Below are positions 17,336-26,765 of a stretch of DNA of 64,000 bases, piece after piece. A model generated the notes under the pieces. It was not told the DNA's origin and did not search any database. It saw only the letters and a list, made by a program, of their open reading frames with translations. The position numbers and the translations under genes were made by a program. Numbering within the stretch: the stretch's first letter is position 1; the number at the start of each line of letters is the position of its first letter. This stretch comes from Terrilactibacillus tamarindi. GTDB lineage: Bacteria; Bacillota; Bacilli; Bacillales; Sporolactobacillaceae. The stretch is taken from NCBI RefSeq assembly GCF_009718825.1, contig NZ_WNHB01000006.1, positions 1 to 64,000 on the forward strand. The letters are read 5' to 3'.

Positions 17336-18802
17336 TTATCTTGTCAATTGTCCTTGTTTAAGAACACTGTCTTTTACGACGGATGTTTTTGATCCTTTAA
17401 GATTTAATAAGAAGCTTGGTGCGAACGTAGAATGATGATCGTTAAAGTATCCTTTATTTGTTGCATAGCTTGTCACCACTAAATTGTTATCTTTTGAGTT
17501 ATTTGGAATAACAAAGTGAGAATAATTAAACGTAATGTCATATGGATCTAAATCCATGTGTAAAACGAGTCCACTACCATTTAACGGTTTGTATTTACCT
17601 GTTAGAGAATTCGATACAAATCCTAACATGTAGATGTCCTTTGTGCCAATACCGTCTATCGTCATTTTAGCTCCTCTAGAATCCGTGAACAAATACCACT
17701 TTCCATCTTTTTTAAATACGTTAGCACGTTCAATTTCATCCGTAATCGTATTTGAAGTGATTAATGGTTTCATCACATTTTTCAGCGTATAATCGTCATT
17801 AATTTCGATAATACCGAGAGCTCCATTAGCAAGTGAGGCATCATGTTTTTTCGCGCCTTGTAATAGTGCCTTTTTTTCTGATTGGAAGAAAGTTTTATTT
17901 CCACCATAGAAGGCACTGTTATTAAGTTGATCATCACCTTGATAGCCTGTTTCAGTCCCTGTGTTAGCTTCAAAGACAAGGTATTTATGTCCATGATCTT
18001 CAACATAGTGAGGATCTCTTAGCGTGTGATTGTCACCTGAAGCAAAAGCTCCTTCATCAATAAATTGTTGCACGTTTTGATAAATTTTTCCGTCTCCGTC
18101 AAAAATTGATTTATAATCTTCTACACCATCGACCTTTAATGTATTGTGATCTGGCTGCGTGAGATTGACTTGAGCCGTCGTTAATGTTTGTTTACTATAA
18201 CCTGTACCGCCATCTTCTGGTGCGCCAGAGAAATTAGTGTAAAACAGACGTATCTTACCGTCTTTTGTAAGAGTTGTCGAACCAGACCATTCTTGAGTTT
18301 GATATTTTAAATGAGGGTCGTTTGGAACAAATTTATCATTATCTTTAAATACTCGTCCGGCATTTTTCCAACTATTTAGCGAAGTTTCACCTACTTTTTG
18401 ATAGAATACATAGATATGTGTATCATTTCCATCTTTAGGATCCCCCGCCAAGGCGAAAACAATGTTATATCCTTTGTAAGTGGCAACTGTACCGTCAGCA
18501 TTTTGTAAAGGCCAGCTATCCCATACATCTAAATCAATCAAATTCCCATTTTTATCATAATCTTTAGCTGAAGGAATATTTTTGATTGATGATGCATCAA
18601 ATGAAGGAACTTTAAATTGATCACTTTTTTGTTGTTCTGGAAATTTGTGCATGTCATAACGTGTGATATGGGACATACCATAATCCTCGTTATAGTCCGT
18701 ACTATTTTTCTCTTTCGCAAACGATTGGGCCCCTCCGCCCACAAGTAATGCTGCAGCAAAAGTAACTGCTGTAGCTTGTTTAAGATACTTACTGATCTTC
18801 AT
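17336..18802 (-). CDS. sacB: Levansucrase (GH68), copy 2
   Basis: This secreted levansucrase (488 residues) is paralogous to the enzyme at 5400-6827. Signal peptide, nucleophile (VWDSWPL, about Asp95), TLRDPHYVED and DEIERANVF are all intact. It differs by an 8-residue insertion before the first catalytic motif (DYDKNGNLI) and small indels around GAFASGDNH. The two copies are closely similar but not recent duplicates at the DNA level. A TTG one codon upstream is possible, but GGAGG with a six-base gap selects the ATG at 18802. It forms a cluster with levB. Confidence 0.95.
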   Translation of the reverse strand: MKISKYLKQATAVTFAAALLVGGGAQSFAKEKNSTDYNEDYGMSHITRYDMHKFPEQQKSDQFKVPSFDASSIKNIPSAKDYDKNGNLIDLDVWDSWPLQNADGTVATYKGYNIVFALAGDPKDGNDTHIYVFYQKVGETSLNSWKNAGRVFKDNDKFVPNDPHLKYQTQEWSGSTTLTKDGKIRLFYTNFSGAPEDGGTGYSKQTLTTAQVNLTQPDHNTLKVDGVEDYKSIFDGDGKIYQNVQQFIDEGAFASGDNHTLRDPHYVEDHGHKYLVFEANTGTETGYQGDDQLNNSAFYGGNKTFFQSEKKALLQGAKKHDASLANGALGIIEINDDYTLKNVMKPLITSNTITDEIERANVFKKDGKWYLFTDSRGAKMTIDGIGTKDIYMLGFVSNSLTGKYKPLNGSGLVLHMDLDPYDITFNYSHFVIPNNSKDNNLVVTSYATNKGYFNDHHSTFAPSFLLNLKGSKTSVVKDSVLKQGQLTR

Positions 18803-18805
18803 CAA

Positions 18806-19514
18806 AATCCTCCCTCTCTTATAAAAACAAATACTAAAAAGTTTGTAAACAATGAACCTATTCTTTTATAGGCATTGTTAGCAATCCATTTAGCTTAAGA
18901 AACACCCATCCCTTATTTAGATAGATCGGCTAACAAGCATGCACACCCTTTTATAAAAGCTTTACCATTAACTTTTGATTAAAGTGCTAAGGTTAAAAGA
19001 TTACTTTATGTATAAGTGTGCATTATCACTAGCAAAAACTCTAAATTAAGTTTTGAGTGAGTTTCTTCACAGCATAGGTTACAGGGGATGATAAAGATGC
19101 GTCAATTCGACCTAATGTTACAAAAAAATCAACATTGTTAACGATAGTCGTTTGTAACTAGGTCAAAACGGTTGTGATTTTGGTCATTATTAACATTATT
19201 GTTACACAAAAAGAAATACCCAGATAAATAGATATTATCTTAGGTGAATTGGGATTATATGTCGATTATTTTATTTTTTATGGTTTATTTTGGTATTAAT
19301 TGGATATAAAAATCGTATTATAGAAGAACATCGGCGTTTTTATCAAACTATCTCCCGACTTAATTCATCTATATATGACTTTTTTTAAAACGAATTATTA
19401 AGAAAATCAGGATAATAGTACGAGTTTAATTCACAATTGTTTTTTAGCCCTTTCGTTTTACTCATGTAATTAAAAAAAGTGAGGGACACATAAAACTTAT
19501 CTCTCACTAAATAT
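18806..19514. other. 709-bp intergenic region upstream of sacB copy 2
   Basis: No gene seen. The sacB-proximal part (18848-18887) holds a hairpin, AACAATG..CCTAT/ATAGG..CATTGTT, overlapped at its 5' side by GGATTGCTAAC on the transcribed strand. This layout recalls antiterminator-controlled leaders (SacY/LicT type), but only the first half of a RAT site is recognisable. The remainder is AT-rich DNA with no recognised element. Confidence 0.45.
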
Positions 19515-20468
19515 TTAATCTAAAGTTGTTTCAACTGTGGTTAATTGATCGTAAAAGTCTTTATAGCGATCTTTATTTTCACTATGTCTCAATGCCATCG
19601 CTGATCGCGGATGTTCATTTAATTGACCTGTGATGGTATAGGGAATAATATATCCCCACTCAACTTTTTTCCTTAGTGGAATCATTAATTTTTCAATGCC
19701 TTCATATACTGGTTTGACCTCATATTGAGGATCCTTTAAATAACCTAAAATTAATTCTGTTGGGCAATTACCAGCCGCCCTTCCCATGCCATAAACGGAA
19801 CAATCGAGATATTGAATCCCTTTTTCTATAGCAGTCAAGGTATTGGCATAAGCGAGCTGAAGATTATTGTGAGCATGGATACCCAGTTTTTTATTAGGGC
19901 ATTGCAGGCTGAATTTATCGACTAAATAAGCAATATCCCTTGGATAAAGGCTTCCATAAGAATCAACGATATACGCGATATCAACACTGCTCTCATTCAA
20001 TTTGACCAGAGCCTCAGATAAATCATGTTCCATGGCATTAGAGACCGCCATGATGTTGACACTTGTCTCATAACCTAAAGCCTTAAACGTATTATTTAAT
20101 TTAATCGCTTTATCAATATCCTTTAAATAACACGCAATACGAATCATATCTAAATGGCTTTCCGTGCATGGTAGCATGTCATTTTCATCGACTCGACCAA
20201 TATCTACAATGGCAGAAAGTTTGGTTTGCTGCTTATTTGGAATCACTTCTTTTAAGAAGTGATCATCCAAGAAACGCCATGGACCAACTCCTTCTGTTGA
20301 CACCAACTTCGGTGAGTTTTTGTAGCCAATTTCCATAACATCGACACCAGCGGTATTTAAATAGTGATACAAATCCCGCACAAAATCGATGCTGAAGTCC
20401 CAGTTATTGACAAGTCCACCATCTCGAATGGTGCAGTCAAGAACTTGAGTTTTCTGTGTGTTTAGCAT
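19515..20468 (-). CDS. HMGL-like aldolase/acyltransferase-family protein
   Basis: A TIM-barrel protein of the DRE-metallolyase group (HMG-CoA lyase, isopropylmalate synthase, 4-hydroxy-2-oxovalerate aldolase). VLDCTIRDGGLVNNW carries the Arg-Asp metal/catalytic motif, and GIHAHNNLQLAYAN is the HxH metal site. VDIAYIVDSYGSLYP and YGMGRAAGNCPTELI are the remaining family segments. Members with this short form, lacking a C-terminal regulatory domain, are often annotated only as 'aldolase catalytic domain' proteins in sugar-derived pathways. An upstream ATG (20507) is in frame, but TTGGAGG five bases before ATG 20468 and the family N-terminus favour the shorter form (317 residues). Reaction unknown. 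Confidence 0.72.
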   Translation of the reverse strand: MLNTQKTQVLDCTIRDGGLVNNWDFSIDFVRDLYHYLNTAGVDVMEIGYKNSPKLVSTEGVGPWRFLDDHFLKEVIPNKQQTKLSAIVDIGRVDENDMLPCTESHLDMIRIACYLKDIDKAIKLNNTFKALGYETSVNIMAVSNAMEHDLSEALVKLNESSVDIAYIVDSYGSLYPRDIAYLVDKFSLQCPNKKLGIHAHNNLQLAYANTLTAIEKGIQYLDCSVYGMGRAAGNCPTELILGYLKDPQYEVKPVYEGIEKLMIPLRKKVEWGYIIPYTITGQLNEHPRSAMALRHSENKDRYKDFYDQLTTVETTLD

Positions 20469-20580
20469 GGGTACCTCCAAGATGCTAGATAGTTGATCTA
20501 TCTCCATTCATTCATATTTCTCCTATTTTATTTCACCTGTCAATCGAATTGTCTATATTATATGTATTTCTTAAAATTTA

Positions 20581-20622
20581 ACCCCCTCGGACTATATCGA
20601 TTGATCCGCCGAGGGGGTTTTT
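20581..20622 (-). terminator. Bidirectional terminator after tlp
   Basis: ACCCCCTCGG/CCGAGGGGGT stem with TTTTT on the plus-strand side and AAATTTTAA on the other. It separates tlp from the aldolase-like gene. Confidence 0.8.
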
Positions 20623-20657
20623 CATTTTAAAAGGGTTCGTTGTTCGCTAAATTATCC

Positions 20658-20891
20658 TTATTGGTGATCTTGATAAGCGGCTTCGTCTTTAATTTCTTGA
20701 CGCAGACCTTCAATACTCTCTTCACGGCGATGATTTTTTTCTTTGATTCGTTCTTTCTCTTCCTCGCTGATTTCATCACTATGTGCTTTTAAATAGTCAT
20801 TCGCTTCATCCATGTTTTGCAGAGTATGACCAATGTTATTCTCGATTTTTTCCACGTTATCAGAACGATCATCTGGTTTTGGTTTTGGCAT
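20658..20891 (-). CDS. tlp: Small acid-soluble spore protein Tlp
   Basis: A 77-residue hydrophilic, highly charged protein with the Tlp signature PDDRSDNVEKIENNIGHTL and EEEKERIKEKNHRREESIEGLRQEI. Tlp is a minor SASP of the spore core, made in the forespore (sigma-G dependent in B. subtilis). Its presence marks the organism as an endospore former. GGAGGGATGAATAA precedes the ATG. Confidence 0.93.
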   Translation of the reverse strand: MPKPKPDDRSDNVEKIENNIGHTLQNMDEANDYLKAHSDEISEEEKERIKEKNHRREESIEGLRQEIKDEAAYQDHQ

Positions 20892-21112
20892 TTATTCATC
20901 CCTCCTTTGCGAACTTAGTATGCCACCGAAAAAGAAGGATATGTAATTGTAAAAAATTCCAAAGCCTATTTTATAAAAAGAGAAAATAAAACATCTTTTT
21001 GGTCATAAATATTGAAGACACAATTCAGTTGTTTTGGATTAGGGGATACACTACAAGGGTATAGTATAAGTAACATTAACTTCTAACGATTAGATTTTGA
21101 GGAGGGTTCAAT

Positions 21113-21676
21113 ATGAATAAAAAAAATTCGGGCATTTATGTTATGACTTCTCTTGTTATGGTATTACTACTCGCTCTAACTGCATGTTCCACTAATGATG
21201 ATCAAAGAAATCACTCCGAGTCTAAGACTACGACAACACATTCACATTTACATTCTAGTGCAACTGTTCCCAAGGGATTAAAGGTCGCCAAAGACCCCAA
21301 GTATAAAGTCGGGAGCGAGGTCATTATCCATGCAGATCATATGAAAGGAATGAAAGGGGCCACAGCCACTATAGTAGGCGCTTACGACACGACTGCCTAC
21401 GCCGTTTCCTATACGCCAACCAATGGTGGCAAGCGAGTCACTAATCATAAATGGGTCATTCAAGAAGAATTAAAAAACGTAGGTGACAAAACCTTAGCAC
21501 CCGGGACAAAAGTGATCATCGAAGCTGATCATATGGAAGGCATGAAAGGGGCTAAAGCCACGATTGATTTTTCTAAGAAAACCACTGTTTATATGGTTGA
21601 TTATACCCCAACAACAGGTGGAAAAATGGTGAGAAATCATAAATGGGTTGTTGAAAGTGAATTATCACCAAAATAA
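21113..21676 (+). CDS. ydhK: YdhK-like lipoprotein with two DUF1541 repeats
   Basis: This 187-residue lipoprotein has a signal peptide with lipobox LLALTACS (Cys about 27). A His-rich linker (TTTTHSHLHSS) and two tandem copies of the ~60-residue DUF1541 domain follow (about residues 67-122 and 131-186). Each repeat contains ADHM-x-GMKGA-x-ATI, a Y-x-V-x-YTPT-x-GGK motif and NHKWVV. The His/Met content hints at metal contact at the cell surface, but function is unknown. It has a strong GAGGAGGGTTCAAT ribosome binding site and is monocistronic. Confidence 0.85.
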   Translation: MNKKNSGIYVMTSLVMVLLLALTACSTNDDQRNHSESKTTTTHSHLHSSATVPKGLKVAKDPKYKVGSEVIIHADHMKGMKGATATIVGAYDTTAYAVSYTPTNGGKRVTNHKWVIQEELKNVGDKTLAPGTKVIIEADHMEGMKGAKATIDFSKKTTVYMVDYTPTTGGKMVRNHKWVVESELSPK

Positions 21677-21750
21677 GACTAACTTTAGAATAGTTGTGAC
21701 ACTACTCAAATCTAATTATCGGATTTGATGTTGAGTATTACAGACAGGAA

Positions 21751-21912
21751 GTGGTGCAATTCTTTCTCATAGTGGTGCAATCCTGATGTGAACTGGTGCA
21801 ATTCATTGTCGTAGTGGTGCAATCCTGATGTGATATGGTGCAATTCTTTCTCGAAGCGGTGCAATTTTAGTGCAAACTGGTCGTGGCGTAATTCTTGCCG
21901 AAGTGGTGCAAT
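21751..21912. repeat. 21-bp tandem repeat (GTGGTGCAAT units)
   Basis: Six units begin exactly 21 bp apart (21751, 21772, 21793, 21814, 21835, 21856), each starting N(T/C)GGTGCAAT and alternating two tail types (CTGATGTG and CTTTCTC). Two decayed units follow (about 21877 and 21903). The tract fills the space between ydhK and the NCS2 permease terminator. I regard it as non-coding. Confidence 0.85.
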
Positions 21913-21918
21913 CGACAA

Positions 21919-21943
21919 AAAGAGCGGAACATTCCCGCTCTTT
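21919..21943 (-). terminator. Terminator of the NCS2 permease gene
   Basis: AAAGAGCGG/CCGCTCTTT stem, followed on the minus strand by TTTTTGTC. Confidence 0.85.
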
Positions 21944-21976
21944 AAATCACAGTTGATCTGGACGTAATTTAATCCT

Positions 21977-23326
21977 TTACTTTTGGGCATACATCGGTTC
22001 TGTGTATTCAGTTGAATCTTTAGCGTCGACATGAACGTCTTCAGATTTTTTCCCTAGTATGTTTAAACATATATTTAAGATAATAGCCGTTAAACTTCCA
22101 GTGATCACACCATCGCTTACAATAATTTTTAAAGCGGCAGGCAGTTTAGCAAATAGATCCGGAACTACCGTTACTCCTAATCCTAACGCAAGGGAACAAG
22201 CAATAATTAATAAGTTACTTTGTTTTTCAAAATTGACCACACTTAGCATTTTAATTCCTGATGAAATAACCATTCCAAAGAGAACAACCATGGCTCCACC
22301 TAACACAGGTGCAGGAATGATGGTCGCAAAGGCTGCGATTTTTGGAACAAATCCAAGTAATACGAGAATAAATCCAGATGCTACAATAACATTTGTTGAT
22401 TTAACTTTGGATAATTGGACAAGTCCTACATTTTGAGCAAATGTATTATAAGGAAAAGCATTAAATAGTCCACCTAATATAATTGCTAAGCCTTCTGCAC
22501 GATATCCTTTTTTGAAGTCTTCTTCCGTTAACTGACGGTCACAAATTTTACCTAATGCTAAGAAGACACCTGTAGATTCTATAATGATGACAATACAGAC
22601 CAAAATCATCGTTAAAATCGGTCCAACTTCAAAGGTAGGGGCACCAAAGTAAAATGGTTTTGGAATATGTAACCATGATGCTTCTGCTACATTGGCTAAA
22701 CTGACTTTCCCCATAAATGAAGAAACGATTGTCCCTATGATAAGACCCATTAATACAGAAAGGGCACGAACAAATCCAGTAAAGAAGTGATTTAAGACTA
22801 AAATAAAAGCGATAACGCCAAATGCAAGAAGTAAATTTGAAATAGAACCAAAATCCTTACTTCCCACTCCTCCTGCCATGTTTCGGATGGCTGATGGAAC
22901 CAAAGACATTCCGATTATCGTCACGACAGTTCCCGTCACAACAGGTGGAAAAAGCCTTAACATTTTCCCTAAATATTTTGAAAATAAAACAATGAACAAC
23001 CCACCAGCTATGATTGATCCATATATTGCACTGATACCATATTGACTTCCGATAGAAATCATAGGCGTAAGTGCAACGAATGAACTACCTAATATAACGG
23101 GTAAACCAATACCGAAAAACCGATTATTCCAAGCTTGTAACAAAGTGGCAATCCCACAGGTTAATAAATCAATACCAATCAAATAAGCTGATTGTTGAGC
23201 ATTTAAGTGTAATGCCCCTCCAACGATAAGTGGAACTAGAATAGCACCAGCATACATGGCAAAGACATGTTGTAATCCTAGTGAAGTCAACTTGAGTGGA
23301 CCAATTTTCTTTTCCAAACGGCTCAT
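21977..23326 (-). CDS. NCS2-family uric acid/xanthine permease
   Basis: A nucleobase:cation symporter-2 protein of 449 residues with about 14 membrane segments. LTSLGLQHVFAMYAGAILVPLIVG is the family N-terminus. The substrate-site segment is IIIESTGVFLALGKICDR (Glu in TM8), and NAFPYNTFAQNVGLVQLSKVKS is the QN-x-G motif of xanthine/urate carriers. It most resembles PucJ/PucK/PbuX. I saw no purine-riboswitch core upstream and no purine catabolic neighbours, so urate versus xanthine is open. Confidence 0.88.
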   Translation of the reverse strand: MSRLEKKIGPLKLTSLGLQHVFAMYAGAILVPLIVGGALHLNAQQSAYLIGIDLLTCGIATLLQAWNNRFFGIGLPVILGSSFVALTPMISIGSQYGISAIYGSIIAGGLFIVLFSKYLGKMLRLFPPVVTGTVVTIIGMSLVPSAIRNMAGGVGSKDFGSISNLLLAFGVIAFILVLNHFFTGFVRALSVLMGLIIGTIVSSFMGKVSLANVAEASWLHIPKPFYFGAPTFEVGPILTMILVCIVIIIESTGVFLALGKICDRQLTEEDFKKGYRAEGLAIILGGLFNAFPYNTFAQNVGLVQLSKVKSTNVIVASGFILVLLGFVPKIAAFATIIPAPVLGGAMVVLFGMVISSGIKMLSVVNFEKQSNLLIIACSLALGLGVTVVPDLFAKLPAALKIIVSDGVITGSLTAIILNICLNILGKKSEDVHVDAKDSTEYTEPMYAQK

Positions 23327-23728
23327 CTCCTTCTTTTTTCTGCTTACCCGAATAATAGATAATATCTATATACTTTATATTTAAATATTAAGATATTTCT
23401 ATCATTAAATCATTAGTTAAAATAGCCAAAAATGTTAATGACCTTTTGGCAGATTAGATAATTCGATTGGTCATGTTACCTCTAAAGATGTAGAAAAATA
23501 CTCCGAATGAACGAAAGGAATTATTCTAAAAAACACGCAATTTGACTTTTTCAACTTAATTTTTTACATTGGTACACTGGATTCTAGCCTTTTTTATCCA
23601 ACCAATTTTAAGCTAAAAAGGAAAGATTCCCATAAAAAATAAAATTGAGAAGAGACACTATAATCTTTGCCAAATTGAAACACTATGTAGGAGTTACACG
23701 TAAATAGGAAAGAAAAGGAGTGTTTTTG
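23327..23728. other. 402-bp divergent intergenic region
   Basis: AT-rich region between the NCS2 permease and the EcsC-like gene, containing both promoters. I checked for a purine riboswitch in front of the permease and saw none. No other element recognised. Confidence 0.4.
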
Positions 23729-24448
23729 TTGAATGACTATGAGGTAAAAGTCTATCAAGACATATTGGAATGGAAACGTCAGATGCTTAAACGCTCGGGA
23801 TGGATTAATCGGACGTCGAAAAAGATTCAAACGAAGGTTAATCAATTAATTCCTGAAAAAGCTCACGTGGTTATAACCAATGCAATCAAAGCTATGGTTC
23901 AAACAACCTTAACAGGATCAAATCTGACAACGAAGAAAAACTTATCCCGTGGATTGTCCCTCGCTGAAAGAGATCAAAAGGTTGTCGAAAAAATAGCCGC
24001 TTACCGTAAAACAGCGATGCTAGAAGGAGCGGGTACTGGTGCTGGAGGTTTATTGTTGGGATTGGCAGATTTTCCTCTTTTGCTTTCGATAAAAATAAAA
24101 TTCCTATTTACAACCGCCTCTATCTACGGATTTGACACAAGTGTCTACGAAGAACGAATTTTTATTCTACAAATTTTCAAACTCGCTTTTTCAAGTGATC
24201 AGACAAGAGATGAAACCATGACCATTATTGAAAATTGGGAGGAACTTAAAAAGGACTATATGGATATGAATTGGAGAGAATTCCAACAAGAATACCGCGA
24301 TTACATTGATTTTGCTAAGATGCTTCAGCTGGTACCTGGGATAGGTGCTGTTGTCGGTGCGTATGCGAATTACAACCTACTTGGTCATTTAGGAGAAACT
24401 GCGATGAATTGTTATCGACTTAGATTATTGACAACGTGTCCGATGTGA
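23729..24448 (+). CDS. EcsC-family protein
   Basis: A protein of about 239 residues matching the EcsC family. A basic N-terminal helix precedes the ERDQKVVEKIAAYRKTAMLEGAGTGAGGLLLGLADFPLLLSIK region (hydrophobic, glycine-rich, about residues 85-125). VPGIGAVVGAYANYNLLGHLG near the C-terminus is typical. EcsC proteins are linked to ABC exporters or membrane proteases, but their activity is not established. In-frame GTG 23720 lies inside the AAAGGAG ribosome binding site, so I chose TTG 23729. No ecsAB genes are here. Confidence 0.8.
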   Translation: MNDYEVKVYQDILEWKRQMLKRSGWINRTSKKIQTKVNQLIPEKAHVVITNAIKAMVQTTLTGSNLTTKKNLSRGLSLAERDQKVVEKIAAYRKTAMLEGAGTGAGGLLLGLADFPLLLSIKIKFLFTTASIYGFDTSVYEERIFILQIFKLAFSSDQTRDETMTIIENWEELKKDYMDMNWREFQQEYRDYIDFAKMLQLVPGIGAVVGAYANYNLLGHLGETAMNCYRLRLLTTCPM

Positions 24449-24743
24449 AGGAAGTTTGTTGGGAAAATATTTATCCTTTAAACCTTAATGATATTCCTAT
24501 TGACATCAGTATTTGGTGATTACGGCCACTGAAATGTACCGCCTCTGACATAGATCTTATCATCGAATGACACGGAATGTACCAGTAAATGCCATGCTGT
24601 TTACCACTTCATACCTTTGTACAATTAATGAGCACAAAGCCAACGACATTCCGAGACGTATATAAATTACCAGCACGGATAGCCTTGATACAATTACCGG
24701 TAAAGCCATCAAACATAAGTAAGGGAAGATAATTAGTTTGTGA

Positions 24744-24884
24744 TTACAGCCAATGATCAGCATGTTCATCTATATAATAGCCCGTAATATGCTGATAGAT
24801 TTTTTGAGTGACAAGCTCGTCATTTTGATGGCCTAACTGGATCATTGACCCTAAGGTTGTCTTTAATAAACTGGCTAGGAGCAT
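24744..24884 (-). pseudogene. C-terminal remnant of a tyrosine recombinase/integrase
   Basis: A 47-codon minus-strand frame reads MLLASLLKTTLGSMIQLGHQ, continues through IYQHITGYY and stops after DEHADHWL. The LGH followed by T-x-K-x-Y-x-H fits the last catalytic box of phage-type integrases, with Tyr in IYQHIT as the nucleophile. The rest of the gene is missing. It lies in the 523-bp gap (24449-24971) at the old end of the CRISPR array. The rest of the gap also contains GTACATT-type short repeats that could be an IS end, but I cannot support that further. Confidence 0.4.
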
Positions 24885-24971
24885 TCCTCTTAATCAAATT
24901 CCTTGAACAATAACAATCTGGAATCAGACATAAGATTCCCTCCACCAGAATTAACTTTGATTCTATCGAAA

Positions 24972-26502
24972 ATTAAAATACATCTAATGTTAATGTTCTA
25001 CAAACAGAAATACCACCATTCATAGGAACAATGTTATTTAAATACATCTAATGTTTTACAGAACAGCGTGAGTTTATCGATAGGTATTGATTTAAATACA
25101 TTTTATGTTAATGTTCTACTCTAACGTATTAATCTACGTATTATTGAAATGTAAAATTTAAATACATCTTATGTTATTGTTCTACTATTCTTTATTTCAA
25201 CCCACGCACTCAAGTAGAGTGATTTAAATACATCTTATGTTAATGTTCTACGCGGCAACAAATGGAAAGAACACGGTCATGTATGAATTTAAATACATCT
25301 AATGTTAATGTTCTACGTCAATACAGTGATTATAATAAGTGGTGTTGTAAAATTTAAATACATCTAATGTTAATGTTCTACATATTGCCAATGTAATAAA
25401 ACCACGAAAGGGGATGGAAATTTAAATACATCTAATGTTAATGTTCTACACCGTGAAAACAAATTAAAAGCGGGTAAATTAAATTAATTTAAATACATCT
25501 AATGTTAATGTTCTACGGAACGTAGGTAACTTAACTGAGGGGTCATGGGACAATTTAAATCATCTAATGTTAATGTTCTACTACCGCAGTCACGCAACTT
25601 GTTAAACAATCTATTCATTTAAATACATCTAATGTTAATGTTCTACAAATGAGCAATAACAATGACTCAATAACCGTAGAAAATTTAAATACATCTAATG
25701 TTAATGTTCTACGAGAAAATGGTTTTCTGATAACTCTATGGCCTGTATATTTAAATACATCTAATGTTAATGTTCTACACTCATGGTCATATGGGTTAGT
25801 TTTTCGCAATAACATTTAAATACATCTAATGTTAATGTTCTACAATGGAGAAAACACAACTATATTGTTGCACAGATTAATAAATTTAAATACATCTAAT
25901 GTTAATGTTCTACATTTTGCGTGTACCGGAAACCGAACCACCTTTTCTATTTAAATACATCTAATGTTAATGTTCTACATGCGACTCGAAAGGCAATCGA
26001 CGAGATTGAGAGAAATTTAAATACATCTAATGTTAATGTTCTACCAAACAGCTTTTTGAAAACCAAGTTTCTCTTGTGACATTTAAATACATCTAATGTT
26101 AATGTTCTACGGATGATGTGGATTATGAACTCAAGGAAATGCAAGAATTTAAATACATCTAATGTTAATGTTCTACTAAGAGAAGAGAATAACCGCCTTC
26201 AAGTAGCATTATTTAAATACATCTAATGTTAATGTTCTACTAGGGCGATATATGTAAGAAAGGAGTTTGTACATTATTTAAATACATCTAATGTTAATGT
26301 TCTACCCCAACTGAGCGAGAAAATGAATTTACTTTGATATAATTTAAATACATCTAATGTTAATGTTCTACGATTGGTATAAAGTCTTTGTTTTCAATTC
26401 TGTACTATTTAAATACATCTAATGTTAATGTTCTACAGAAAACCGTATCAGTGGCATTAAAAAATATCTTCAATTTAAATACATCTAATGTTAATGTTCT
26501 AC
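24972..26502 (-). CRISPR. Type I-B CRISPR array, 24 repeats and 23 spacers
   Basis: A 30-bp repeat (read on the minus strand it begins GTAGAACATT and ends ATGTATTTAAAT) recurs every 64-70 bp at positions 24972, 25036, 25090, 25156 and so on to 26473. Spacers are 30-40 nt, mostly 35-36. The eighteen repeats from 25287 to 26502 are identical apart from one 29-nt copy at 25553. The five at the low-coordinate end carry substitutions, and the second (25036) has lost 6 bp. Thus the leader end is at 26502, next to cas2, and transcription runs leftward like the cas operon. The 3' eight bases ATTTAAAT would form the crRNA 5' handle. Confidence 0.98.
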
Positions 26503-26765
26503 TCCTATGTTATCAGCCTTCTGAAATTAATAATATATAATAAACCCTTTTATATCAACGTATTTTCGATATTTTTCCAACCAAACATGACTTTCTTAAA
26601 AACGCTCAAACAATTGATATAAATACATTTTCCCTTTTTAGGTTGGAAAAATAATTAATACCAAGTGTATCGTATTATAAAATGTTATATTTTACAAAAA
26701 ACATCTTTTACTATCTAACGATCCTAAACGTTGATTTGATCCTACTTGTACATAGTTTTGTAAAT
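26503..26765 (-). promoter_or_regulatory. CRISPR leader
   Basis: A 263-bp AT-rich non-coding stretch lies between cas2 and the first repeat. A TATAAT (26674-26679, minus strand) is a plausible array -10, with no good -35. A perfect 11-bp inverted repeat, TTTTTCCAACC (26572-26582) and GGTTGGAAAAA (26641-26651), flanks the middle of the leader and could be a protein-binding or structural element for integration. Confidence 0.75.

Noticed and set aside
21712-22032. A 106-codon minus-strand reading frame across the 21-bp repeats
   Set aside because: It starts inside the permease gene in another frame, runs through the permease terminator, and its heptads follow directly from the 21-bp DNA period.
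23327-23520. Purine riboswitch in front of the NCS2 permease
   Set aside because: None of the conserved purine aptamer core or loop sequences is visible on the minus strand here.
25615-26144. Two reading frames inside the CRISPR array with repeated RTLTLDVFK peptides
   Set aside because: They are translations of the CRISPR repeat; the array is not protein-coding.
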